NCBI GenBank assembly: GCA_024752435.1
Contig: CP103021.1
Coordinates: 868,001-932,000 of the forward strand
Direction of reading: 5' to 3'
Source of the DNA: Allantophomopsis cytisporea
Lineage: Eukaryota; Ascomycota; Leotiomycetes; Phacidiales; Phacidiaceae
DNA: 64,000 nt
This document shows, piece by piece, positions 50,601 through 61,684 of the stretch. The translations under genes were made by a program, and so were the position numbers. A model generated the notes under the pieces. The model was not told the origin of the DNA. It saw nothing but the letters and a program-made list of their open reading frames with translations, and did no database searches. Position 1 is the first letter of the stretch, and every line of letters starts with the position of its first letter.

Positions 50601-51312
50601 CGCCAAAGGACTACAGTGCAACCGCTGCCAGGAGGTTGGTCACAAGAAATTTGACTGTGAAGCTGTTCGCTGCATGAAATGCGGAGCAGTTGGACATGAA
50701 GCCGAGGTTTGTATCAGCAGACCAATGAGCCATGCTGCTCGTGAGCGGGTTCTGAATCAGGAGCGCGAGTTTGAACAGTGGAAGATTCACTTCCCAGAGA
50801 AGAGACGTCAGGCTCTGGAAGGCGGTCACAATCCAAAAATGCCCACAGTACAAGTCTCTACCCCTCCTGTACCAAAGCCAGCACCAGGTCCAGCAAGTGG
50901 TCAGAAGCGTACCCGTGAGCCATCTCCTAGTGACAACGGAGGCCCAAGCAAGAAGGTAAGCAAAGCCTATAAACATCTATTTTCGCTGATATACTAATTG
51001 TACAGATCCCAACTGGTCCACGAGCAATGCAGAAGCTTCCTCAGCATTCTAGGAAGAACAAGGACGCTGCACCACAGCAACCTCCAGCAAACCTCATCGA
51101 TCCAAGAGCTGTATCATCATCATCTAGTAGTGTCCCAGATACTGTACCCGCTAATGTAAGCTTTTCCTAGTATACCGAGGCATACATACTGACCTTTCTA
51201 GGCCCCCCCAAAGCCCCAGCAGCAGCCGAAGGCGCCAATGGGCTTTATTCCTAGGAAGAAGCCGACCAGCGACCCCTTCATACAGAAGAAGAAGCCTCCT
51301 CGCCGCCAGTAG
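44668..51312 (+). CDS. SEN1: Sen1-type RNA/DNA helicase with C-terminal zinc knuckles
   Basis: Superfamily 1B helicase of the Sen1/senataxin family. It terminates non-coding and some coding transcription, unwinds R-loops and works in the nucleus. Exons are deduced as 44668-50955, 51006-51155 and 51202-51312, giving 2182 residues. The N-terminal 1000 residues form the Sen1 helical domain, followed by an acidic Ser/Asp run. Helicase motifs are complete: Walker A GPPGSGKT at 1358, DEAAQ at 1593, GDPKQLPP, DTQYRMHPEI, TTDAYQGRESEIII and MNVGLTRAK. Near 1950-2020 lie Cys/His clusters of CCHC zinc-knuckle type (CNRCQEVGHKKFDC, CMKCGAVGHEAEVC). The end is basic and proline-rich. A possible extra 60-bp in-frame intron lies at 44706-44765. 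Confidence 0.95.
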
Positions 51313-52620
51313 GCTCTCCGTCTTTTCTGGCACGATGCAGATTACTTGAGCTCAATAATGTTTCAAGGAGTTAGTTCATAATGGTTATTTTTGCATTGAG
51401 GAAGGCGTTTACGGTGGTTTTGCATGGCATAGCAGGCGTAGGATGGGCAACTTAAACGGCTGTCATGGATAGATGACTGTTTTGGTGGAGAGACGGAAAA
51501 GAGCGGGCCGGGCCATACTGTGATGTTTTCTGAAAGCTCAACTTATGGGTACCTGCTTGCTCTTCACGGACTTGCACTTATGGATTTGGTAGGTAGATGA
51601 AGAGGCTGAATAAGGTTAGGAACGTCTATCGTACCACCGGATAAGTGCAGGGCCAGAAGTATTTCTAGGCGCGGTGTTCAGGCTTATGCTTACTGCTGTG
51701 CGGATGTGGATGGTTGTGCGCTGGTGGTGCTTTACTGGTCATATCTCCCTGTGACAATGTTAATTGTGAAAGTCTAACTCTGTGCTACGTACTCCGATAG
51801 CCAGAGCTGCGGATCTTCCATTCCGGGAGTCCATATGCATATTTTGGGGTTGTAGATATACTTCCTTTGCTTCCTACCCCATTGTATCATAAAAAGGCTA
51901 TCTATGGTGGCCGTCACGGATCGGCTCTAAGCCTCGCGCTTTGTGGGCTGGTATCATACCACAAAGTAGCCGTATACCCCATTTACGTTCTATCATGATG
52001 GCTGCCCCTCTCCTCATAACTTGCGGCTTAGGAAATATGTCACACCCCATAATCAATGAATGCGAGCGTGAGAACTGTTTTCATGGCTTCACCATTAATG
52101 TGTGAATATCGGCTTTGTCGAAATCTGCCACCTATAGAGATACCCACACAGCACAGTCATTCAAAGTGTTGTTGAGCGGTCACGCGACGCTTTGTGCTGC
52201 CGTGTACGATAATGTGTGATACGTTAGATACAAGGTGAGCAGGCTTGCCATAGGCTCGTCTGTGATAAGATGTAGAGTACGGGTGGATTGTACACATGAG
52301 TTGGAGCTACAGTAAAGCTAATTGGCTATAATAAACATCAAAGTAAATTGATGGTGTGAAAGCTGTATACAGCATCTGAATTGCGTACATAGCAAGTAGA
52401 GAAGCAATGTATATCTTTATCAGCTGTAGAAAATAGGGTTTTATATTAACGATATATGCTGCAAGTACGCTCAGAAACTCAATGTCTGACCTCATCCTTC
52501 GGAATTCAACTTATCAGGCGGTCTTTCAATTTCGTCGCTGCAAGACATCCTCATTCCCCTCGAAGTATCAGCTTTGTGCAACTTTAATATATTAAGAATT
52601 TCTGTTTCTGAAGATATACA
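51313..52620. other. Intergenic, SEN1 3' region
   Basis: 1.3 kb with no supported gene. It holds the SEN1 3' UTR and ordinary non-coding sequence. The minus-strand frame at 52307-52495 is AT-rich and carries no motif. Confidence 0.4.
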
Positions 52621-52911
52621 TCAGCACGAATCATGACGAATTCCGAGATCGTTGTAGATCTCCGCTACCCTTCCGGCGTCAAAAGGATTATCGGCGGTGG
52701 TGGGGAAAACTAACATTCCCATACATCCTATAATGTTTGGAAGACAGCCGAACATCTTAAGGAACGCCTCTTCTGTGCGGAGATATTGGAGTTCCCCAGG
52801 CTTGAACGGGTATTTGAGTACAGTCTGGTCCTCAACTAAGCCAATGTAGACGGAGGCCTTCAAATGAATATGCGGCCAACGGCGATAGCCAGAGCTACTT
52901 GAAACGGTCAA
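52621..52911 (-). pseudogene. Protein-kinase N-lobe fragment (inverted)
   Basis: A 96-codon frame on the minus strand. Its first 70 residues read like the N-lobe of a fungal protein kinase: ASVYIGLVEDQTVLKYPF contains the glycine-loop/VLK lysine region, then GELQYLRTEEAFLKMFGCLP and NIIGCMG resemble the alpha-C helix and following strand. The similarity stops near MGM (about 52710), and the rest of the frame is unrelated. The matching catalytic lobe lies next to it on the opposite strand from 52944, so this looks like one gene cut by an inversion. No usable start, hinge or substrate region remains. The family match is from pattern memory, not a search. Confidence 0.6.
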
Positions 52912-52943
52912 AAAGCCCTACTCTGAGCAAACGGCTTGAATAG

Positions 52944-53454
52944 TCATGTCAAATAGCCACTGGAACAGCACACTCGCATGCGAAACGGGTCATACATTGT
53001 GATATCAGGCTAGCGAACGTTCTACTTGACGGAGATCTCGATGCAATGCTTGCGGACTTCCAAAGAGTTACAGCTGTCTGCCGGCGGAAAGATCCTTCTT
53101 GATGGGTATGCTCGAGAGTATGCCAGATACTGTATGGCACTACCTAAATTCGACTACGTGGATGAAACAGCCGACCTGTTTTGTTTGGATTCTGCCATAT
53201 ATCATGTCATGACTGGACAGGAGGTATGCCCGGAGCTAGACGGTATTGCTAATGAGGTCGAGAATCAACATCGTCTTCGGAACGGTCAATTCCCTGAGGG
53301 GGATCATGTTTGTAAGGATGTTGAGCTAGGGTGCTGGTCTAAAAGGTACGATTCTGTAAAGGGGCTTGTCAGGGAGATTAGAGCACTTGAAGATTCAATA
53401 TCTACTGAAGCTGCTGCTGAGAGCGGGATAGCAAGATCAGTTCTTGATAGATGA
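52944..53454 (+). pseudogene. Protein-kinase C-lobe fragment with frameshift
   Basis: The plus strand carries kinase catalytic-loop sequence in one frame, starting after a TAG at 52941: QIATGTAHSHAKRVIHCDI, then RLANVLLDGDLDAMLADFQ. This matches HxDxxxxN plus a DFG-like triplet. The frame then breaks between about 53055 and 53080. In the +1 frame it continues as SAGGKILLDGYAREYARYC, YVDETADLFCLDSAIYHVMTG and CWSKRYDSVKGLVREIRALE, the alpha-F region and the end of the lobe, stopping at 53454. The kinase is non-functional as it stands: no N-lobe in frame and a shifted activation segment. The N-lobe is on the other strand at 52621-52911. Confidence 0.65.
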
Positions 53455-56022
53455 AGGAGGAACTGACCACTCGAAGACGAAATAAGGCCTGATATCTATG
53501 ATGATTTGTGCTATGCTGTTTGATGCCTGTGAGGTCAACCTGTTTAAAAAATATTGCACCGATATAGGATGTATAAATTCAACTTCTCCATTTTACGATA
53601 TCATACTTAGTAGAATGTACATATTGATATATGTACAGAAGTATTATGAGCATATTCGGAATATGTAGTTTACTAGTAAATATTAAATGCGGCTATGAGA
53701 CTTAACTTCGTAACGTCATAAGGTACTACATCTGATATTCCTCATCCCTTTAATGATCGATGTTATGGTCGCTAAGGATCTTAAGTTCTGCTGCAAAGGG
53801 GAGAAACAGGGTGTAGAGAGTGAACAAAATACGTTCATACATAGAGCTCCTTTGAATGGAACACCTTCTGGGGGTTTCATACAAAACCTTTGTACATCGC
53901 ATGACTCCGTCAGATTGGCCTGACGCGTTCAAAAAGGGCGAGCAAACGCGTCCGCTGCTTTGCGTTGAGTACACCATTCCAAGAATTGTGCTAAGTTTTA
54001 TTCTACGAACCCTCCCCAGCTGAACTTCTTCGGATACTTGTACGATTGGTAGGGACAAGGTGGCTTGAAGGCAAGCTGCGGGCTGGATCAATATTTGGTA
54101 GACTACGAATAACGTTGTACCGGACATCAATTGGGGATCTGAAGCTGTGAGGATGCCGTCGTGAACGGGTCTTGGGGTCTGGTACTGTTTGTAGCTCGAT
54201 CTGGCGCAGGGCAGGGCAGGGCACCAGGGATGACCGGTCGATCCGCCACAGAACTCTGGGTAATCGCTAGTATTGGTTGGACCTGATACCGATGTACCCT
54301 GCGAAGTATCTTCTCAGCCCGGAAGATATGGGCAGAGTGTACTGTATGTAGATAATTAATTGAATCTTGTTGATATTGGAATGTCGTCTACGTTGATCAT
54401 GTTCTACTTGATAAGCTGTGTTTTGCGACGTTGAAAATGAGGTTGCGCTGCTTCTTTGGTATGATGTTGATGATCGTTGGAGAGTATCCACAGGTAGATA
54501 GAGATACAGACAGAGAGCTAAGTCACGTCGTTGAGCTTATTGAGATGTTAGCTTAGCGAGTACCACCTTTTGGCTAGGTACTACGTAGGTGTGGAGTGAT
54601 CCACCAAGGCACTGCACTGACCGACAACTGACCTTCTCACTTCTGTACGCTCAACCGTCCTCGGCGACGACGACGACCACGACCACGACCACCGTTGATG
54701 CTGAGCATAATGTCTTTCCTTTTTTCATTCTCTTCTCTTCTCTTCTCTTCTCTTCATCGTCAGTCATCAGTACCACGCACGGCATACAGCTTATATTGAA
54801 CGTATTCAATACATTTCCAGTCCATGAAGGAGGTCTTCCTATCACGACATATTGCGTACATATGCAAAGCAACAATCAAACCAAACCAAACCAATGGTGT
54901 CCCCACCACTCCTGCATGTCGAGAGTTGAACTTTACATATACTTCGTGCGGCCACTACTGAGACGAGTATGAATTTGAATGTCACGCACTTGCACTTGCA
55001 CTCATGCTCATACTCACACTCCCTCATGAAATCCTAGCCTAACTACTAATAACATCACTTTATGAGAAAAGGCCAGCCAGGAAGACCCTGCAGCTAATAA
55101 ACATGACGATAGGGAGTGTTGGAGCACTGTCTTTCTAATTGGTCGAGGTGGTGAACAAACTGTGGCCCTTCTCTCTGCACTCACTAATTTATACTCTATA
55201 CTAACATCTAGCACGCACGGAAAACACTTTCTGGCCTGTCCTCTTACTGCGAATCTTTGCCGCGAATCCCTCAACGGGCTCACTTCCTCTACACAGATCT
55301 GCTGCATATCTTTGCCCCTCATATCAGCCTACACGGGCTACGTAGGCGGGTGAAATCTAACCCCCAAAGCTATGAGTACTCGCTCAACACTGAGTTGGTG
55401 AGGTCAGGAATATAGTGTCTTGCAGACGATAATGTCGATACGAACACCAAGACCATATGGTAGGCTTATTCTCTACATATTACCCTTCTGTCTCCCAAAC
55501 CCTTCATTTCTCATTCGGTATACATTTTTCTTTTAATCGTTATAATTAATTCTTTATTAATACTCTATTAATCCCTCGTCTCAAATATCGAGGCGATTTT
55601 CGTGTTATCGTGTCACAGCGGTCAGAGAATCCATCCCTGGCCTCAATTAGCTTCTCCTTGCTTCGACAACTTCCCTTCAGACAGTACTCCCTCCGAGGTA
55701 TCGTGGACCCTTCTTCCAGAAGCCTACTTGGCTGATCACCCCTCGCTCAACCCCCTCGTATTCCCTCGTGGGACTCTTTTATAAAGGCATTGAGACAACA
55801 GTCGAATGTAAAATTCTATACTGGCGTCTGTTACATCATCTACAAATATACCGTTTATGCGAAACACAGCATTTGAGGGCACATAGTCATACATAAATAC
55901 GGTCATATCTCAGTGGGCTGAGAAAGACATAAGTAGGTTATATCAATACATTTCTCCTTGTACAATGTTGACGAACTCAACAGCTCGCGACGTGGACTTA
56001 TCTTTGATAGTCACCGCCAGGC
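53455..56022. other. Intergenic, no gene seen
   Basis: About 2.6 kb. Small repeats are present: CGACGACGACGACCACGACC at about 54665-54685 and a TTCTC run at about 54730-54755. The minus-strand frames at 53750-54224 have no motif. The right end is the leader of the 871-residue gene; an upstream ATG at 55965 opens a 71-codon frame that overlaps the main start in another frame. Confidence 0.4.
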
Positions 56023-58638
56023 ATGATGATGCAGACAGCCGTTCGGCAGGCTATGCCGTACGCTCTCGATCGAAAGCAATTAAACCAAAACTTCAGTGTG
56101 AGACGAGACACCCCAGTCATCTCGAGGACCTCGACTGGCCCAAAGAGGACTCTCGGTATTACATCGAAGCCCTTCACTGACCAGGCTACAATACATGCGC
56201 GCTCGCATTCAAATCTTGAATATGCCTCGACTACATCACTAGCTAGTGATGAAGGTCGTCCGAAATCCGCATCGACTACGACAGGATCGGAGAAGACCTA
56301 CTTAAAGGATATTGACAATCCTCAGGTTAGATGTGAGAAAATCTATTTAGAGGCCGATAGGGATAGACAAAGTATGAGGGATCTTGTGGAGTTTCTACGT
56401 TCAAGTCAGCCGCCACCACATAATCATATGTCTTCTCAAGAGCCCGACACTGGAAGGCCAGTAGAGAAGCCATACAAGAGGCCCCCCTTTGGTTTGTTTC
56501 GGAGGCGTGGTAGCCGAAAAAGTCCCCCACGAGATGTCCAGACAAATTTGATGCAGCTCCCGGATAGTGCCGTTGCTGCTACAACAATCGAGGGCCATAG
56601 GCATATTGCTATTTCGATTCCAGTTGAGTACCATCCACATGAGCCAACACCTGCCAGGTGTGATAGGAAGAGGCAAGAGAACCAAATGGCCCCACCGTCA
56701 CCATTCCGGAGTTCAAGAGGGACTGTTACAGTCTTGAGACCTGTTCTCGAAGACAACGAACTTTCAAGTGCTCAGAGGGATGCCGGCGTGTACAAAAACG
56801 ACACACACACGGAGACTCCTGATGGATCCAAAGGAACAGCGCCTCACCTCTTAGATTCCGTACCAGTTTCTGATGAAGCAATGACTGTTATCTTTCATCG
56901 TCAAGAGGAAAGAGACGTTCCCCTAGAAAACAAAGAGCAAGGTCGTCTCTACAGGAACTATACCATGCCTCCTGTTTCGAACATCAATCGTATGGATAGC
57001 GTTCGCTCAGATTTTGATCCGAGACACTCAGGAGGTACTATGTATAGCGAGAGAACTTTGCCCACTACTGAGACCACCCACTCCCGTGATGTAAGCAGCG
57101 GATCCGTCTCACAGACTTCCAATCATGTCGCCACCCTTGGATCTATATCCAACCTTCCAGCCAGGAGATCAAGTTTGACACAGGCATATACCATAAATAC
57201 TGCACAAGCCGCTGCCGGAACAGACACGGAGGAGGCTGACGGAGATGCACATTCTACATCACCCCCAGAGATCGCAACAATCACGACTGATGCTCCTCAA
57301 ACGCCGATTGAGAACTCAACAAAAGCGATAAGCATTGCAGAGAGCGTTTTCTCAGACACAAGCGAAGCAGTTGTAATTAGTGCTGAGGTCGCTCAAGCAT
57401 ACCCAGGAGCCGCCACAATCGGTGCGGAGCACTTCAAGAATCCTGGCCCTGCACCGAACAGAAAGCTGCCTGATCTACCCGAGGGCAGTGATGACGCGCG
57501 ATCCATCCGGACCACAAAATCCGTTCGACGCTCAACTCCCGAACGCAAACCATCTGTATCTATAGAAGATCAACAGAAAGCCAACCTCCGCACTGTGCAA
57601 AAGAGCAGAAAAGAAGCTGTAGAGGCACGTATCCGGCGGGACATAGCCCTAGAAAAAGCTCGCCGCTCAACACAAGCTGTCCTCGAAGCTATCAAGCCCC
57701 TGCAACCCGCGCCGCTCCTAAAGCGCACGCCTTCAGTCCATGTAGCACGCGTGGGAAGCACCGCGTCTTCATATAAAGGGCATCATCGTCGCCGCAGCTC
57801 AAACATCTCACTCAAGAAAGATCGGCGTAAGAATTCGAATACCCTATCACCGATCCTCCTCGTCGCCGAGTTTCCCCCCCAGACGGGGCATTATCTCACA
57901 GATTCGTACACCTTCCCCGCACCCCCACGCTCGCAGCCCTACCTCTCGCAATCAAAACGCTCATCCCATGAAATACATACCCCACCGCGCTCAGCCTCAC
58001 CAAGTTTACCATCATCAGACGAAGAATGCAACTACAGCATTACTCGCCGTGCAGTACCTACCTCGGCAGCTGTCACACATCGTATCTATCCGCAGCATAA
58101 ACGAGGCCTGAGCTCAACGGCTACTAACGGTGTGCGGTTACGCGACCTGCATTCTGCACCACAGATCGCCGAGGGACGTGAATGGCAGAATCTGTACAGC
58201 ACCACTTCCGCAACGGCCTCGCACCGTCGCGGCATGTCTTCAACGGCTACCAACGGTCTGCGGCCCCGCGAGCTATCGGCTGCTGCACTCCTCGACGAGC
58301 GCAGAGAGCTGAGAAGGGAGAAACTGGACGCCTTTGTCTATGATGCCGAGCTTGATGAGCGTATGCGTAAGATGGAGCGTAATGTTGCGCAGCTGGTTGA
58401 TATGAATCGGAATGTGCTCGAGATTGGGAAACAATTGGGCAGTCTTGGCAAGATTTTGGGAGAGGAGACTGGGGGTGGGCTGGGGACCTCTTTGAATAAG
58501 GAGGGACCTGGGAGGGGGAAGGGGGTTTTGGTCAAGAGTCAGAGTGTTGGGAGGGGACAGGGTCGTGGGCATGGTAGGGATTTGTGGGGGGTTGAGCCGC
58601 TTATGAGGGAGATTATTGGGAGTGTTAAGCGAACGTAA
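56023..58638 (+). CDS. Large disordered protein of unknown function
   Basis: A single long open frame of 871 codons without introns, starting MMMQTAVRQAMPYALDRK; an in-frame Met at 56053 is an equally plausible start. The protein is Ser/Thr/Arg/Pro-rich and mostly disordered. A basic patch (PPFGLFRRRGSRKSPPRD) lies near residues 155-172. A charged helix (QQKANLRTVQKSRKEAVEAR) lies near 516-535. A repeated module is present, HKRGLSSTATNGVRLRDL and SHRRGMSSTATNGLRPREL, about 40 residues apart. A predicted coiled coil (AELDERMRKMERNVAQLVDM) lies near 770. The tail is Gly-rich. I recognise no domain. A scaffold or signalling adaptor role would be a guess. The ORF length and clean frame make it a confident gene. 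Confidence 0.75.
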   Translation: MMMQTAVRQAMPYALDRKQLNQNFSVRRDTPVISRTSTGPKRTLGITSKPFTDQATIHARSHSNLEYASTTSLASDEGRPKSASTTTGSEKTYLKDIDNPQVRCEKIYLEADRDRQSMRDLVEFLRSSQPPPHNHMSSQEPDTGRPVEKPYKRPPFGLFRRRGSRKSPPRDVQTNLMQLPDSAVAATTIEGHRHIAISIPVEYHPHEPTPARCDRKRQENQMAPPSPFRSSRGTVTVLRPVLEDNELSSAQRDAGVYKNDTHTETPDGSKGTAPHLLDSVPVSDEAMTVIFHRQEERDVPLENKEQGRLYRNYTMPPVSNINRMDSVRSDFDPRHSGGTMYSERTLPTTETTHSRDVSSGSVSQTSNHVATLGSISNLPARRSSLTQAYTINTAQAAAGTDTEEADGDAHSTSPPEIATITTDAPQTPIENSTKAISIAESVFSDTSEAVVISAEVAQAYPGAATIGAEHFKNPGPAPNRKLPDLPEGSDDARSIRTTKSVRRSTPERKPSVSIEDQQKANLRTVQKSRKEAVEARIRRDIALEKARRSTQAVLEAIKPLQPAPLLKRTPSVHVARVGSTASSYKGHHRRRSSNISLKKDRRKNSNTLSPILLVAEFPPQTGHYLTDSYTFPAPPRSQPYLSQSKRSSHEIHTPPRSASPSLPSSDEECNYSITRRAVPTSAAVTHRIYPQHKRGLSSTATNGVRLRDLHSAPQIAEGREWQNLYSTTSATASHRRGMSSTATNGLRPRELSAAALLDERRELRREKLDAFVYDAELDERMRKMERNVAQLVDMNRNVLEIGKQLGSLGKILGEETGGGLGTSLNKEGPGRGKGVLVKSQSVGRGQGRGHGRDLWGVEPLMREIIGSVKRT

Positions 58639-59943
58639 AGAAGGGATCTGTAATTTTGTGATGCTATGATTCTGAAGTGGATGGGGCTTGGGTCTATAGG
58701 AATGGTTCAGTGGGACGGATGATTTGTTTGCTTGGCTTTGAGCTTGGGCTTTGTTTCCTGAATGGAGAGCTTGACGTTGAATGATAAATTCATTCTTTGA
58801 CGCGATCCACGGCTCATGATGCATGTGATTTTTGTGTATTATCAGCCCTGATGTTTACTATGACTGTTGTTATGAGCCGACTGTACATGAATATTAGGTT
58901 GTATTCCATGTCGCTCCAAAGCGAATGAAAGTAAAACCTGCATTCCATGAAACACTGGCCTTGATGATCATACTTCTCGATATAGTCAACAACGATATGG
59001 GTCCATAATTAACACACAGCTCTGAATGATTTCAAGTCTCTCAATACTCACATAAGTCTTATCATATTTATGTATCTTCTTTCATAATCATGATTTGCAT
59101 TCACTTTGTAAGTCCCACATCTCTGTCTTATACATATCAGTCACATTTATAGTCGAACGTATCCGCATACAGCGTGAAAGGTAGCATTTCACTAAACAAA
59201 ATGGATATGAAGCTACTTATATGTAATTGATGGTCGAAAATTTGTTCAATTTATTGTCGGCGTATGTAAACAACAATCTGATGCTCGTACAACAGTTAGC
59301 CTCTAAAATGAGATATCTCAACAACAACGTGAGATGACAATAAGCAGTAAAAGAGACGTACAGCTTATATACGATTGAGTAAGGCTTGTATCGCTAAGGC
59401 TGTATTTCGGGCGCTTTCGTGTGTTACGTTGAAGTGATGTATAATAATTCTGTCGGCTTCGGCTAGTACGGAGTCATACGAGTTAACGCGCGATGTTGAT
59501 TATCTCGACAACAATATTACATCTTAGAAACCAAAGAAGACAACATAGAATTCATCCCTGAATGAAGAGATTCTAGGACGCTTGGGATGTGATTCGGCGG
59601 TATTCGGTCAGAATGTTGAAGTAATAATACAATATGATCCTAGAACGATCGGCAGCGATATTGAATCTCTCAACAACAACGCAGGCAAACAGTCAGTGGA
59701 TGGGTGAGTATGTGATTAGCATTAACTCAAAGCAGTTTGAAAGATTACAAGCTACTGTATACAAAGCAGCGTTCAAGAAGTTGAAGTGATAACGAAGTCT
59801 AGTTAAGCACGCTTGACGAGGAAGCAGAGCGCTTTCTACCAACAACACTTAGTCAAGATCATCATCAACAACAACAAACACCAAACAACAAACACCAAAG
59901 AGAAGTTTCTTCTTCAAGACCTGGCACAAGGCACAAGCACTCA
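58639..59943. other. Intergenic with degenerate tandem units
   Basis: About 1.3 kb. From about 59300 to 59800 three loosely similar segments of roughly 160-190 bp follow each other (see findings). The last 100 bases are ACAACAAACACC-rich and look like the leader of the short frame at 59944. No other gene is seen. Confidence 0.35.
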
Positions 59944-60135
59944 ATGAAAAAAGTGAGTCTGGACAAGCCAGAAAAGTTCCAAAAATTCAAGGCACTTGGC
60001 CAACTCCCGCGCAGTGTTAGGCAGAGCAGCGAACCTGTTGTAGTGTCAGTAGTACCGAACCATGATGAGGGGCACCTACTAGGTTCATGGAGAGAAGAAG
60101 GAAAGGAAGCCGGTCTTCGGGGGAATCTGGGGTAG
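59944..60135 (+). CDS. Possible 63-residue protein with conserved leader
   Basis: A short frame MKKVSLDKPEKFQKFKALGQ ending RGNLG. The leader and first bases (59905-59958) match 13972-13919 on the other strand at 50 of 54 positions, and the frames stay loosely similar for about 17 codons. It is basic at the N-terminus with no signal peptide or membrane segment. The bases AAAAAA|GTGAGT directly after the ATG would also be a strong 5' splice site, so the first codons might belong to a tiny first exon instead. No function is proposed. Confidence 0.35.
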   Translation: MKKVSLDKPEKFQKFKALGQLPRSVRQSSEPVVVSVVPNHDEGHLLGSWREEGKEAGLRGNLG

Positions 60136-60578
60136 AATTTATATCGAAGGGAGAACTAGTGCGGCACTAGCGGATTAGGCTATTTTTTCAAAAATTGGTC
60201 CCGTTTGCTTTGTTTGCTCTTCCTCAGTGTGTATGTGTTTGTGTGCGTTTGATTTGTTTGATATCGTGAGGCTGGGTCGCGGTATCGTGAGGCTGAGACC
60301 CCGTGTTGTCCTGGAGGGTATGGGTTGTGGTTGCTGAATGCTTCGCACTTGAAGCCGAGTACTCAAGTAGAGACCCTCACGAAATGATCTGCCACCCTAC
60401 CAAAGAGATAAGTATTGCCAAATCGCCAGTATGATGCCGTTGACTGTACTTTCTGACTTATTGAAGTAGCTATTATATTTCCTACAAAACATATCTAGAG
60501 ATCTTGATATATCCGTGAAGGTATATTGAGAAGATCCCTTTTCTCAAAGTCCAAGCGTAAATCATGAGATCAAGAGCA
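60136..60578. other. Short intergenic, no gene seen
   Basis: About 440 bp. A 14-bp direct repeat (TATCGTGAGGCTGG/A) occurs at about 60261 and 60282. It holds the 3' region of the SDR gene on the right side. Confidence 0.4.
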
Positions 60579-61684
60579 TCAACCAGTGAACACCTTTCCG
60601 GCCGCAATCTCCTCAAAAGCGCTCATAGTATGCTTCCAAACCGTCTCCGAAAAACCACTTGGCAGTTTCGCATACGCTTTTCGAACATCAATCGTCTCGC
60701 TATTCCTATTAATGGCATAAATACCACTGCCCTTTACTCCATCAAAACCAACCGCAACATCTGCATTCTCATCAGCTGCAGCACCTCTCGCCGGATAACG
60801 CTCTGTAGCTAGGTACAAGACCCGCTGCCCGCACTCCTCCCCGCTAGTGGCAAAGAGGTTAAGCAGCGCTGCAGGAGTCAATTTCCAAATGAGCTTGAAC
60901 CACCAGGGCAGCCGCGGATCATCAAAGCCGCCGTGAACTACGAGACCTGGGAATTCGAGACTAAAGGACAATTTTCCTGGGTGTCGTTTGGCTAGCTCCT
61001 CCATGAAAAGCATGTGCATGTGCACAGCGTGACTCCGCAGCGTATTGTAGACGTAGTTACCCGGCTTCCGCAGCGATATATCGTCAGTGATAAGCTTGGA
61101 CTCCATGCCGGCTGCGTAAACTGACACAACGCGTGCTGGTAGCGGAGATGCGAGGAGGAGTGGGAGGAGGTTAGTGATGAAGCGCATACGTGAGTAGTAG
61201 AGCTGCGCAAAATAAGTGTCGAGCCCCTCGGGTGTATCTACATATGTTTAGCTCTTATTCCTTTACGTCGCATGAAGGAACGCAACATACCTTGTCGTGG
61301 TTGGAAGGTCAGAAGAAAGTTCGCCATGGTTATCACTAAGAGGTCTATTCGAGGCTTCCCACCGCTTGCCTCGTTCTCAAGTCTCGTGATCTCAGCAGAA
61401 GTGACATCAACGTCCTTCAGTAATGATAGATCGTTTACCTGCACAAAGAGGAACTCCCCGTTGGGACATATCTGTCTACACTCGGCAATAGTTTTCTCGG
61501 CTGCAGTGATATTTCTTCCGACAATGTAAACGCGCAGTCCTTTGCCTTGCGAAGCATGCGTAGCTGCTAAGGCGCGGACTGTGAATTCTCCTATCCCTGA
61601 AGTGCCACCAATGAATACAGCAACGAGTGGCTGGCTCTCGATGAGCTTTGCATTGGCGGCCTTGACGATGGGGAGCTTAACCAT
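60579..61684 (-). CDS. Short-chain dehydrogenase-like protein (SDR)
   Basis: A Rossmann-fold oxidoreductase of a fungal SDR subgroup of about 340 residues; the substrate is unknown. Two exons are deduced: 61684-61291 and 61237-60579 (53-bp intron, GTATGT...ATGTAG), giving 350 residues. The start MVKLPIVKAANAKLIESQPL is the usual beginning of this subgroup, although the frame is open 20 codons further up. The cofactor motif GGTSGIG lies near residues 26-32 and VYIVGRN follows. LYYSRMRF occupies the catalytic tyrosine region, with Arg where classical SDRs have Lys, so activity may differ from standard members. The C-terminal third (WWFKLIWKLTPAALLNL and after) is the long extension of this subgroup. 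Confidence 0.88.

Noticed and set aside
53750..54224. Minus-strand frames left of the 871-residue gene
   Set aside because: No motif, no splice sites joining them, and no resemblance to the kinase fragments nearby.
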